Part shown: one piece after another, positions 7,503 through 16,500 of the stretch
Position numbering within the stretch: position 1 is the first letter of the stretch
Layout: every line of letters starts with the position of its first letter
Assembly: GCA_050700055.1 (NCBI GenBank)
Contig: JBOHGE010000026.1
Span: 1-64,000 of the forward strand
DNA from: GCA-003244245 sp050700055
GTDB taxonomy: Bacteria; Actinomycetota; Actinomycetes; Mycobacteriales; Pseudonocardiaceae
Direction of reading: 5' to 3'
DNA length: 64,000 nt
Made by a program: the position numbers and the translations under genes
Notes under the pieces: model-generated
The model's database searches: none
Told to the model about the DNA's origin: nothing
Seen by the model: the letters and a program-made list of their open reading frames with translations, nothing else

Positions 7503-8579
7503 ATGGCGCTCAAACGCCAGGGCCTGTCCCAGCGCCGCAAAGCTGTCGGGTTCACTCAGGAGTCACTCGCTGAGCACCTGGGAGTGGAACGGTCCACCGT
7601 CGTCCGTTGGGAGGCCGGCGAGACCAAACCACTCCCGGCGATGCGTCCGAGAATGGCCCGAGCTCTGCAAGTATCGGTAGATCAACTCACCGAGCTGCTC
7701 ACCGAGCCCGAGAACGCTGCCCCAGCACCGGCTCGCTCGGCCGATGCCGAGATGACGATCCCGATGCTGCTGCCCGAGATACCGTCAAAGATGCTACCGG
7801 GTCAGGTCGAGTTGGAGGACCTGATCCCGCAGGTAGCCGAGACCGTCGAGGTGCTGCGCCAGGCGCTGCGATCCGCCGGTGTCGTTGCGGAGGATGTCGA
7901 TGCGATGCTGCTGGCCGGTCGGTCCTCGCCGGTGCCGCTGGGCACGGCCGCGCTCGGTCACTCGTGCACCGTCGACGCCGACCCGCAGGGCACCCCTGGG
8001 GCCGACCCGCAGGGCACCCCAGGGTTTGCGCCTGCGGCCGCGCATCCTGTCGATGCCGGTACCGCGTGGGTGGATGTCGAGTCGGACATCACCGAACCGG
8101 CCGGGGCAGCGGTGGCCCGACGGCCATCGCTGATCGCCGTCCCGCTGGACACCGAACCCGCTGCCGTCCAGCCGCGTCGAACCAGATTCACTCGGTTGGC
8201 GGCAGCGGGCGTCCTGCTTCTCGTCTTCGCCGGCGGCACGGCGGCTGTGCCGTTCCTCACATCGCACAACCACCCCCTTCCGCCAGCCACCGGCACAACG
8301 TCGGCGCCCGCGGTTGCGGCTGCCAACCCGGCGCCCGGTAGCGGCAGTGTGCACAGCGAGAACCCCGCGGCAGCCGTCCTCCCAGTGCCTGTCACCGAGC
8401 CGGCCGACGTCCGAGGAGCCGAAGCTGTGCCGGCACCGCACCCGATCCAGCGCAGCAAACGGGCCCCCAGCCGACCCAAACCCCCTGCTGCCACAACCAG
8501 ACCGGCCCTGCCCCGCAACCCGGCAATCCCACCCGAAGCCTACGCGTGGGTCGCAAAAGGCTTAGCCCACCGCGGGTAA
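7503..8579 (+). CDS. XRE helix-turn-helix / Hsp70-like fragment / single-TM protein
   Basis: From ATG 7503 (GAGAGGTGA just upstream), residues 1-60 are an XRE HTH (RRKAVGFTQESLAEHLGVER, TVVRWEAGE, LPAMRPRMARALQVSVDQL). Residues about 95-145 resemble the DnaK stretch L-x-x-x-V-x-x-T-x-x-x-L-x-x-A-L-x-x-A-G-x-x-x-x-D-x-D-x-x-L-L-x-G-x-S-x-x-x-P, without the rest of the ATPase. An 8-residue repeat (ADPQGTPG twice) follows, then one membrane helix (AAAGVLLLVFAGGTAAVPFL) and a Pro/Ala-rich exported tail. This suggests a membrane-tethered DNA-binding protein; the degenerate Hsp70 piece cannot bind ATP alone. Targets unknown. Confidence 0.7.
   Translation: MALKRQGLSQRRKAVGFTQESLAEHLGVERSTVVRWEAGETKPLPAMRPRMARALQVSVDQLTELLTEPENAAPAPARSADAEMTIPMLLPEIPSKMLPGQVELEDLIPQVAETVEVLRQALRSAGVVAEDVDAMLLAGRSSPVPLGTAALGHSCTVDADPQGTPGADPQGTPGFAPAAAHPVDAGTAWVDVESDITEPAGAAVARRPSLIAVPLDTEPAAVQPRRTRFTRLAAAGVLLLVFAGGTAAVPFLTSHNHPLPPATGTTSAPAVAAANPAPGSGSVHSENPAAAVLPVPVTEPADVRGAEAVPAPHPIQRSKRAPSRPKPPAATTRPALPRNPAIPPEAYAWVAKGLAHRG
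7977..8024 (+). repeat. 24-bp tandem duplication inside the HTH/Hsp70-like gene
   Basis: GCCGACCCGCAGGGCACCCC plus TGGG at 7977-8000 is repeated at 8001-8024 with one difference (T to A), encoding ADPQGTPG twice. It lies in the linker between the Hsp70-like piece and the membrane helix and looks like recent slippage. Confidence 0.75.
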
Positions 8580-8590
8580 CCGCCACTGAC

Positions 8591-8654
8591 CGCCATTCGG
8601 AGCCGAATAGCGGTCACGCCCGCCGCCGGCAGCCATTCGGAGCCGAACAGCGGT
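8591..8654. terminator. Two tandem hairpins between convergent genes
   Basis: The unit GCCATTCGGAGCCGAA, followed by T/C and AGCGGT, occurs at 8591-8614 and 8631-8654. The first folds into an 11-bp stem with one mismatch (CCGCCATTCGG against CCGAATAGCGG, loop AG); the second is weaker. They lie exactly between the ends of two converging genes (8579 on plus, 8666 on minus), so a bidirectional terminator is the simplest reading. Confidence 0.5.
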
Positions 8655-8665
8655 TTCGGGAGGCT

Positions 8666-10181
8666 TTAGGTCTGCGGGGTGCCGCAGTGCGGGCAGAAGC
8701 GAGCGGACTGGATCTGTGCGGTTGCGCAGTTCGGGCAGAAGCCGGTTCCCGCGGCCTTGGCGGGTGCGGCTGGACTGGCGAAACCCGCGTTGAGCATCGG
8801 GTCCGTTTCAGCGTTCGTGGTACGGGATGGTGGGGCACCTATGGGGGCCCAGCCGGAGATCGGGTCCTCGGGGATTGGGCCAGCATTGAGGCTGGCGGGT
8901 ATCAAGACGTTGGATGCTGAGTCGGGGGCCGGCGGGCTGCGCCCGGCGGTGCCTGCCGCGCGGGCGCAGCAGCACGATCGCGACGACGGCGACGATGAGC
9001 AGGCCGGCGGCGCCGATGAGGACCCAGCGTAAGACGCCCGGCCCCTGAGCCGGGGGGATGGGATCGCCGAAGCGGTCGCGGGCGATGGCCGCCCGAGTCT
9101 TGTAGTCCAGGGCCTGCGGATGGTTCGGGAAGACGGCGAGCAGCTTGTCGAAGTCGGCGATTGCCCTGGTGTATTCGCCGGAGAAGTAGTCGGTGAGACC
9201 TTGGCGGTAGGTCACGTCGTTGGCGCCGAGCTGGTTGCGGACACCGTTCTGGTTCAGCAGCTCCACCAGCTCGCCGGCGGGGGCGATGTGAGCCTCTCCG
9301 GCAGCCTTGAAGCTGTTGATCCCCAGCACCCGGCCGTCCAGGCCGATGGTCGGGCCGCCGCTCATACCCGCCGAGACAGCGGCGCTGATCTCGTACACCG
9401 GGACTGGATCGCGGGACTTCTTCGCGCTGACCTGCCCGTCCTTGTTGGTCAGCTCCGGCTTCAGACCGGTTCTCGGTGCGATGTCTGCGAGGTAGCCGAT
9501 CGCGAGCACCGGGGTCCCGATCTGGAGCTGGGTACTCGGTGCCAGCTCGATCGACGGTTGGGGTCCGTCGCTGGCATCGATCTTGATCAGGGCCACGTCA
9601 CCCTCGTCGAAAGGTCGGAAACCCACCACGCGCGCCGGACGATCCTGGACCGACCCGTTCGCCGCGGCCCCGCCGACCACGGAGATCTCCGAGTCGGGCG
9701 GGGAGTCCTTCAGCTTGCCCTCCACGGTGCAGTTGTCCAGGCAACCGTCGATGAACTTCTGCACATCGGTGCTGGGGTACAGCTGATTGACCCGGTTGGC
9801 ACCCTGCTCGATGATGTTGTACTTGATACCGCTGCGGCTGGTGGTGTCGACGCAGTGCCCCGCCGTAGCGATGTACCCGTCGGGGCTGACCCCGAAGCCG
9901 GTACAGGCGACGTCGACCGTGAACGGTTTGAAGTCGTTGACCAACCTGTTCAACGACCTTCCATCGGGGAGGATCACGTACGCGGTGAACTTCGCCTTGA
10001 TGTAGACGATCGCCGGGTGCGCCAGCGCGGCCGCCCGCTCTTGCGGAGGGGCATGCACCGGATTCTCGCCGACAGATACCGGTGGCGATGGTGGCTGGGC
10101 CAGCGCCGGGGCGACGCCCAGCACAGCGGCGGCCGGCAGGGATAGCCCCACGAGCGCAGCACGCGACAGCGAAGTCACCAT
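8666..10181 (-). CDS. Membrane-anchored trypsin-like serine protease with zinc-ribbon tail (frameshifted)
   Basis: ATG 10181 (GGAAGGGA upstream) starts a signal peptide (ALVGLSLPAAAVLGVAPALA). The extracellular protease domain has the catalytic His in IATAGHCVDT, an Asp in EGDVALIKID and the Ser in SAGMSGGPTIGLDG. A TPR-like region (YFSGEYTRAIADFDKLLAVF) and one membrane helix (WVLIGAAGLLIVAVVAIVLL) follow. Just after the helix the frame changes: the original frame runs into unrelated residues ending at 8808, while the other frame gives a Pro-rich linker and a clean zinc ribbon (FCPNC, then FCPHCGTPQT) ending at 8666. Removing one G from the GGG at 8962-8964 restores a single protein. A family of exported proteases with a cytoplasmic ribbon is plausible; the target is unknown. 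Confidence 0.75.
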
Positions 10182-10308
10182 CTGCTTGGCTCCCTTCCAC
10201 ACTGTGACGCTCAGGCACCGCGCGCCACGATCCCGACCGGGCAACCCAGCCACCGAAAGGGATCCGACCCGGTCGGCCAAAAATCACTATCACAACAAAT
10301 GCGACGAA

Positions 10309-10566
10309 TCACCATAGCGGTCCAGGGATTAGTCCGGATGGGCCAGCGCTCTCCGGCCATGCCGTCGCCGGGGCATCCTCGCCCGGCAGTAACGATGGGT
10401 GGGCCAGGACGTCGGCACCGGTAGCGCCCGCGAGATCGGCAAGATCCTCCCCGACCGCGACCGTCACGCGGTGACCCCGACGGACAAGTTCCCGCACCAT
10501 AGGCAGCGAAGGAAGCAGGTGGCTTCGGGCCGTGATTCCGATTACGGCCACATGGGTCTGAGGCAA
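10309..10566 (-). pseudogene. Truncated N-terminus of a GT-B (macrolide-type) glycosyltransferase
   Basis: TTG 10566 follows a strong GGGGGAGGA site. The first 60 residues (HVAVIGITARSHLLPSLPMV, ELVRRGHRVTVAVGEDLADL) match the nucleotide-sugar glycosyltransferase N-terminus (x-H-x-x-P-x-L-P-x-x-x-E-L-x-x-R-G-H-x-V). The frame then runs into unrelated sequence and stops at residue 85, compared with about 400 for the family. The donor-binding C-terminal half is absent. It sits right beside the O-methyltransferase at the cluster edge, so the ancestral cluster may have glycosylated its product. Confidence 0.6.
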
Positions 10567-10695
10567 GAGTCCTCCCCCGAGTGCGACTTGTCCGCGCAGT
10601 AGGTGCCGGCGTCAAACAATCCAGGTCGCCACGCTCACCGGCTACCGCGCCAGCCAGCACCGCCGATTCGATGCGGGCCAGGTCTGCTGGCGTCC

Positions 10696-11739
10696 TTATC
10701 CGTTGCCCTGCGGGATGCCCTCGATGAGGCACAGCGCCGACGTAGTGGGCATGATACGGGTCAGGTGCAGTCCGGCGGCGTCATACAGCGCCCGGAACTC
10801 CGCTGCGGTGCGTTCCCTGCTGGCGAAGTAGACCAGCATCTGCAGATCTAGGTTGCAGGCGTGCTCGTCGATGCGGTCGGGGTCGATGACGAGTTCAACG
10901 GCCAGCACCCGGCTGTGGTTAGGCATGGCATGCTGGCAGGTGGTCAGGAGCTGGATGCAGGCAGCGTCGTCCCAGTTGTGCAGGATCTGCTTCATCACAT
11001 AGAGGTCCGCCCCGGCGGGCACCGCGGTGAAGAAATCCCCGCCGTCGAGCTGGAGTCGCCCATCGCGTGCGGGGCTCAGTGCGCTCCGGGCTTCGTCGAT
11101 GACGTGTGGCTGGTCGAACAGGATGCCCTGCTCGATCGAGGAGTGCGTGGCGAGCAGGGTCATGAGCAGGCCACCGTGACCGCCGCCGACATCGACCACG
11201 GTGTGGACTCCAGCTAAATCAGCGGCCTGCGCAACGGAGGCATCACCCGCGACGGAAAAATCGGTCAGCGCCTTATTGAACAGCGCCCCGGACTCCGGAT
11301 CGCACTCGGTGAGATACTGCCACATCGACATGCTGTAGACCTTGTCGAAACCCGGCTTGCCGGTCTGCACGCTGTGCAGAAGCTCACCCCAGGCGTGCCA
11401 CGACCAGTCCGTGGCCGTCATCGCCAGCACATACAGTGACCCGGGGACATCGGGGTGCAGCAAGGAGGACAGCTCATTATTGGCGAACCGGCCCTCGTCG
11501 AGCTGGGCAAAGATCCCGATGCAGGCCAGGGCGCGCAGTAGCCGGTACAACGACGGAGCATGGGTACCGCTCGCCTCGGCCAGCTCGGCCACCGTGCGGG
11601 GACCGTCGGCAAGTGTCTCGGCGAGATGCAACCGGGCGGCGACATGGATCGCTCGCGGCTTCCACGGTAGTTCGAGTAACTGCACCAGCGATGGCGGGGT
11701 CCCTATGGTGCGCTCGATTTCTTCTGGATAGGTCGTCAT
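10696..11739 (-). CDS. SAM-dependent O-methyltransferase (methyltransferase family 2)
   Basis: A protein of about 347 residues with an N-terminal winged-helix dimerisation region (RTVAELAEASGTHAPSLYRL, LLRALACIGIF), SAM motif I VVDVGGGHGGLL, the DFF-x-x-VPAGADLYVMK stretch and ILHNWDD, as in small-molecule O-methyltransferases of the hydroxyneurosporene/aclacinomycin type. It probably methylates a phenolic or other hydroxyl of the peptide or a precursor. GAGAGG lies 8 bp before ATG 11739, which I prefer to GTG 11748. It is the last gene of the cluster and has its own promoter-like element at 11822-11852. Confidence 0.85.
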   Translation of the reverse strand: MTTYPEEIERTIGTPPSLVQLLELPWKPRAIHVAARLHLAETLADGPRTVAELAEASGTHAPSLYRLLRALACIGIFAQLDEGRFANNELSSLLHPDVPGSLYVLAMTATDWSWHAWGELLHSVQTGKPGFDKVYSMSMWQYLTECDPESGALFNKALTDFSVAGDASVAQAADLAGVHTVVDVGGGHGGLLMTLLATHSSIEQGILFDQPHVIDEARSALSPARDGRLQLDGGDFFTAVPAGADLYVMKQILHNWDDAACIQLLTTCQHAMPNHSRVLAVELVIDPDRIDEHACNLDLQMLVYFASRERTAAEFRALYDAAGLHLTRIMPTTSALCLIEGIPQGNG

Positions 11740-11821
11740 CGCAGTCACCTCTCACGGAAATCCACGTTCCCGGACAGTCGTGAAACGACTCTCTATGCCG
11801 AGAGCCCCGCGTTTCAGAATT

Positions 11822-11852
11822 AGGTTAGTCGCAGCGCGTAAGCGCAGTGCAA
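11822..11852 (-). promoter_or_regulatory. Promoter with SARP-like heptamer repeats, upstream of the O-methyltransferase
   Basis: Reading the minus strand: TTGCACT (11852-11846), 4 bp, TTACGCG (11841-11835), 7 bp, then a -10-like TAACCT (11827-11822). The heptamers start exactly 11 bp apart. The same layout occurs before the NRPS-A gene and before the ABC transporter. Direct heptamers at 11-bp period just upstream of the -10 are the known binding arrangement of SARP activators; binding here is inferred. Confidence 0.5.
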
Positions 11853-11887
11853 GCCCTTACCCTGCCGGTACTCGAGAAGACCCTGAA

Positions 11888-12562
11888 CTAGCTTGTGCAT
11901 GTCACGTAGAGGCGAACACCCTGCTTGCCCATGCTTTTCCGTTTAATTGTGACAGGACCTATTTCGGACGTGCTCCTGACGTGAGTACCTCCACAGGGAA
12001 CCGCCTCGAAACCTTCCAGTTCAAAATACCGATAGGTGGGGTCACCCGCACTGGGGAAAAGGTGGATTGCCCGGTTCTCCTGAATGACGTCATCTAGGAG
12101 GGCTTGTATCCGCTCGACATCCACATCTTCGTAGTAACCCCAGTCGACCCTAGCCTTGCCGGGCGTCACCTCGCCACCTTTGATGGTGGACAAGCCGGCC
12201 CCCTGCACTTCTTTGAACGCAAGAAATACGCCGTGTTGCGCAGAATGATGACGCATGATGCGGTACCGGCGCCCCCAGTCGATCTTGCCGGTAACCTGCA
12301 TGCCAACCTCAAGCGCTGCCATCCTCGGTTGCACGAGGTGAACAAGACTACTGTCATCCAGATACCGAGTATCGATCACCGGGATATCGTTCAGCGTGCC
12401 AGTATCACCGATTTGGCCACCACTGTTAGCATAGAAGGCGGTACGATCCAGAACAACCGCATTTCCTTCGATTGATGTAACGGTGGCAGTGAACTCTTGA
12501 AGGTAAGGATCCACCCAGAAGAGACGTTCGGTTTTTACGGACCTCATTTTTGCAGATCCCAA
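11888..12562 (-). CDS. AlaX-type alanyl-tRNA editing protein
   Basis: A 224-residue free-standing homologue of the AlaRS second additional/editing domain. TAFYANSGGQIGDTG is the characteristic glycine-rich stretch; HSAQH (H106-H110) and CGGTH (C190, H194) give the HxxxH and CxxxH zinc/active-site set. Such proteins hydrolyse mischarged Ser- or Gly-tRNA(Ala). No aminoacylation domain is present. GGGAGG lies 7 bp before TTG 12562, which fixes the start. Its place inside an NRPS cluster, next to a hydroxylase, suggests either protection against mischarging by a nonproteinogenic amino acid made here or a recruited deacylase; both are inference. The DNA is AT-richer than the NRPS genes. Confidence 0.85.
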   Translation of the reverse strand: MGSAKMRSVKTERLFWVDPYLQEFTATVTSIEGNAVVLDRTAFYANSGGQIGDTGTLNDIPVIDTRYLDDSSLVHLVQPRMAALEVGMQVTGKIDWGRRYRIMRHHSAQHGVFLAFKEVQGAGLSTIKGGEVTPGKARVDWGYYEDVDVERIQALLDDVIQENRAIHLFPSAGDPTYRYFELEGFEAVPCGGTHVRSTSEIGPVTIKRKSMGKQGVRLYVTCTS

Positions 12563-12591
12563 GGGTTAACCTCCCAGTATATGCGACCGTT

Positions 12592-12627
12592 CGCGATCAA
12601 GACCGCAGGCGCGATCAAGACCACAGA
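12592..12627. repeat. Two 18-bp near-identical tandem units
   Basis: CGCGATCAAGACCGCAGG (12592-12609) is followed directly by CGCGATCAAGACCACAGA (12610-12627). The pair spans the stop of the oxygenase gene and the leader of the AlaX gene. It is probably a slippage duplication; a role in regulating AlaX cannot be excluded. Confidence 0.5.
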
Positions 12628-13394
12628 ACTAGTATATCAGATGGCGTACGCCCGATAAACGAACTAGCCGTAATTCGCCGCCCGGTACCCAGAATTTGGC
12701 TCACGCGGTGGAGGTTCCGTGAGTTGAAGATTAGCAGATCACCCCGATCAGGAGCGATGATTTGACGATCGGAACCATCGACGGCCATAGGACTGTAACC
12801 ATAATCTCCAGCATTTGCGAAGGCTTCCAGGTCCATAGTCCATGGCCGCTTGAAGACCGTCGTTTCGCCGCCACTCTCCGACAGCGTGTAATAGATGTTC
12901 CAGGTCAGCTGGGCGGAAATCGACCCAATCGCCCAGTCGGGAGCGTCATGGATGGCCCAATCGCAGTGAATCAGAGCCTCCCCAATGATGCGGATGACGC
13001 CTGCGAAGTAAGACTGCCCATCCGGCTCCTTGGCAAGCTCGACAGATGAGCCCCACGCTTCGCAGAGCGCATCAATCATGAGCAAGACCGGATCGGTAGT
13101 TTTCGAGAATAAACGGGCGCGCGCCTCGTTCGACCCACACGCCTCATGAAAGTATTCTTCTCGCGCAGTGCGATGCTCGTATTGAGTTATGCCTATTCTG
13201 CCAATCGGCGGCTCAACATTCCGGTAGCAACTGAAACCATGCGCCTCGATAGCGGCGACCGACTTAGTACACACATCGGCTGTAACGAAATTGGGGACCC
13301 TGATCGCCGCCACATCGTTGGCCAGAACTGCTTCGAGCAACTCGCGGTCCAAGGAACCCTGTTCCACTACTGGCCAGGTCGATGACTGGTGCAC
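12615..13394 (-). CDS. Fe(II)/2-oxoglutarate-dependent oxygenase
   Basis: A 259-residue protein with the facial triad of the 2OG oxygenase superfamily: H143-C-D145 (LIHCDWAIHD) and the distal H229 (GDLLIFNSRNLHRV), followed by R239/R240 as the 2OG carboxylate binder. The retained Asp argues for hydroxylation or desaturation rather than the chlorination of SyrB2-type enzymes, which lack it. The substrate is probably an amino acid, free or carrier-bound. AAGGAT precedes GTG 13394. A TTG at 13491 upstream opens a short protein-like frame (WLAHPFEGALIAELERGYH) that overlaps this start; it could be an extra N-terminal piece shifted out of frame. Confidence 0.8.
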   Translation of the reverse strand: MHQSSTWPVVEQGSLDRELLEAVLANDVAAIRVPNFVTADVCTKSVAAIEAHGFSCYRNVEPPIGRIGITQYEHRTAREEYFHEACGSNEARARLFSKTTDPVLLMIDALCEAWGSSVELAKEPDGQSYFAGVIRIIGEALIHCDWAIHDAPDWAIGSISAQLTWNIYYTLSESGGETTVFKRPWTMDLEAFANAGDYGYSPMAVDGSDRQIIAPDRGDLLIFNSRNLHRVSQILGTGRRITASSFIGRTPSDILVLWS

Positions 13395-13537
13395 GTTGAC
13401 ATATCCTTCTGTGATAGCCGCGTTCCAGCTCGGCGATTAGCGCACCCTCAAACGGGTGAGCTAGCCAAGCCCAGCGACTCAACTCGTCCAAGCTTTGACC
13501 AGCCCGGTTGAGCTGGACATGACCCTTGCCCGCCCTA

Positions 13538-16500
13538 CTACTGACTGTTCCAGCTGGTGATTTCTTGAAATTTGGCTGCCAGGATCGGCCCGATCTGAGC
13601 CAGCGGCCCTGGCTTGGTCATACGGTGGTGTGCACTGGTGATGTCGTGCGCTTCGATCTTGCCGTCGATATATGGTCTCCACGCATCAGCCGAGAACCCG
13701 TATTCAGGCCGCTCGATTGTCGAGTTGAACAACAGCAAGTCTCCGTGGAACCAGCCGGGAGTGAAGTCGATTCCCAGACGGGTGTTATTTTCCATGATCT
13801 TGATGGACGTGGCCAAGTGATGCTCCCCAAGGATTTCCGGTACACTACCTCGACTGCGCAGAATTTCCGCAACCAAGGTGATTGTCAACGGCTCGTCGTC
13901 TTTCACGTTTATGTCGAAGCCGTCGAGTATGGAGACCAGGACATCGCGCTCGCTAGGTTTTACGTCTTCATATGAGAACGCGTAATTGGGATAGGCGTCG
14001 AGTATGGCCAGCAGAGCGACCCGTTCGCCGCGCTGCTGAAATTCAGTAGCGACGGCGTGGGCGACAAGGCCCCCGATGGACCAGCCGAGAAGGTAGTAAG
14101 GCCCGACTGGTTGAACCATGCGTATCTGATCGGCGTAGTCGGCTGCCATCTGCTCCATGGATGTGGGGAGCGGTTCAGGCCGAGCGTGGCCGCGTGCTTG
14201 CACTGCATAGATCGGATAGTCGGGGCCAAGATGTCTCATCAGCCCGCAGAAGGACCAACTGAGCCCTCCACCCGGGTGGATGCAGAACAGCGGTGAGTGG
14301 CGACCCTGCGACCGCAAGGGAAAGATCACCTCGAACGCATCCCTGGGATCAGCTATGTCCAGGCGGGCGGCGAGCGCGGCTACGGTGGGGTTTTCGAATA
14401 GAGCGCGTAGCCCTGGCTCAGTGCCGAGTGCGGCACGTATTCGGGAGATGAGGCGGGTGGCGAGTAGGGAGTGTCCGCCCAGATCGAAGAAGTCATCGTC
14501 GATGCCGACGCGGGGAAGCCCCAGCACTTCGGCAAAAAACTCGGCGAGCAGCCGCTCGTGGGGTGTTCTGGGCCCCCGGCTGCTCGTCGAGCTGAGTTCG
14601 GGGGCGGGTAGTGCGTCACGGTCCAGCTTGCCGTTGGGTGTTAATGGCAGCGCCTGCAGTGTCACGACCGTGGTGGGGATCATGTAGTCGGGCAGGTATT
14701 GACGCAGATGGTCGCGCAACGGCTCTGGTGATACTGCGGTGTCGATGGTGGGCACGACATAGGCGATGAGTCGGGTGTCGTCGGATGCGTTGCGGCGGGC
14801 GATGACCGCTGCCTGTCTGATGTCGGGATAAGTGGTGAGCAGGGTTTCGATCTCACCGGGTTCGATACGGAACCCGCGGAGTTTGACCTGATCGTCAACC
14901 CGGCCGAGGAATTGCAGGTTCCCCTCGGTGTTCCAGCACACTAGGTCCCCGGTGCGATACATCCGTTCACCCGGCGCAGCGTGGGAGTCGGCGATGAAAC
15001 GTTGCGCGGTCAGGGCGGGCTGGTGCAGATAGCCCCGGGCTAGCCCGGCCCCGCCGATATACAGCTCTCCTGCTACCCCCGGTGGCACGGGCTGCAGACC
15101 AGTATCAAGCACATACAGCCGGGTGTTGGCCATGGGCCGACCGATGGGCACCCTCGATCCAGGGTCATACGGTGCCCGCATCGCATAATGCGCGGCGAAG
15201 GTGGTGGTTTCGGTGGGCCCGTACCCGTTGACCACCGTGGTTGCCGGGCAGGCCGTCAGCACTTGGCTGACCGCGGTGGCTGACACCACATCACCGCCGG
15301 TCCAGATCTGGCGTACACCGGTGAAGCAGCCCGGGCACTGCTCGGCCATCACGCCGAACAGACCCGCTGTTAACCACAACCCGGTAACCTGATGCTGGGT
15401 GATGGTCTGTGCCAAGGTGGGAATGTCCAGCTCACCGGATGGGGCGAGCACGATCTGCCCCCCGGACAGCAGCGGTACCCACACCTCATAAGTGGAGGCG
15501 TCGAAAGCGTGCGGCGAGTGCAGCAACACCCGCTGCTGTGCACCACCGTGCCAACATGAATCGGCCGCCAGCTCCGCCACGTCACGTTGGGTGATGGCAA
15601 TGCCCTTCGGCGTCCCTGTCGAGCCCGAGGTGTACATGACATAGGCCAGCTGTCGGGGGTCACCAATGATTCCTGGATCCCGCGCTATCAGGCCCGGCTT
15701 AGCATCGGCCATGATGACGTGCGCGCATTCGGGGAGCTGGCAGGCCGGCATCGCCTGGTTGGTGACCAACACCGAGGCGGCGGCCTCCTCGATGACCAAA
15801 TTCATCCGCGCCAGCGGGTACCGGGCGTCTAAGGGCACATACACTCCGCCGGCCTTGACCACCGCCAGGATTGTCACCACCAGATCCGCCGAGCGCTCCA
15901 GTAACACCGCCACCGCGCTCTCCCGACCCACCCCCACATCGATCAACCGGTGCGCTAGCCGATTAGCCCGAGCATTGAGCTGCGCGTAGGTCAGTGTGGT
16001 CTCGCCACAGACCACCGCCACCGCCTCCGGAGTGGCCCATACCCGAGTCTCAAACAACGCTGGCAGACCGACCTGAGGAATCGGCACAGCAGTGTCATTG
16101 CACTCCACCAACAGCCACCGACGCTCCTCAACCGACAGAATGTCAATCCGGCTGATCGAACGGTCCGGGTTGGCGACGGCTGCCGCTAACAGGCGTGTCC
16201 AGCGTGCTAGTAGTGTCTGGATGGTGGTGGGGGCAAACAGGTCGCTGGCGTATTCGATGATCCCGTGGATTCCCTCGGGATCCCCGTTCACACCCCGTCG
16301 TTCAGCCAGACTGATTGACAGGTCCATTCTGGCGGTGGCAGTCGGTGCCGGTACGAAGCTGGTATCCAGTCCGGGCAGCGCAAAATTGGTGTCCGGGGCG
16401 TTCTGCAACGCCAGCATGATCTGAAACAACGGGTGGCGCGCCAACGACCGGGCAGGATTGAGGATCTCTACTAGATACTCAAACGGCACGTCTTGATGCG

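Noticed and set aside
12615..13394. Possibility that the oxygenase is an Fe(II)/2OG halogenase
   Set aside because: It keeps the Asp of the H-x-D motif (H143, D145); non-heme halogenases replace this with Ala or Gly.
13538..16000. Glycopeptide-like P450 recruitment (X domain) in the terminal modules
   Set aside because: After the last PCP the sequence goes directly to the thioesterase in both lines; no extra C-like X domain is present.
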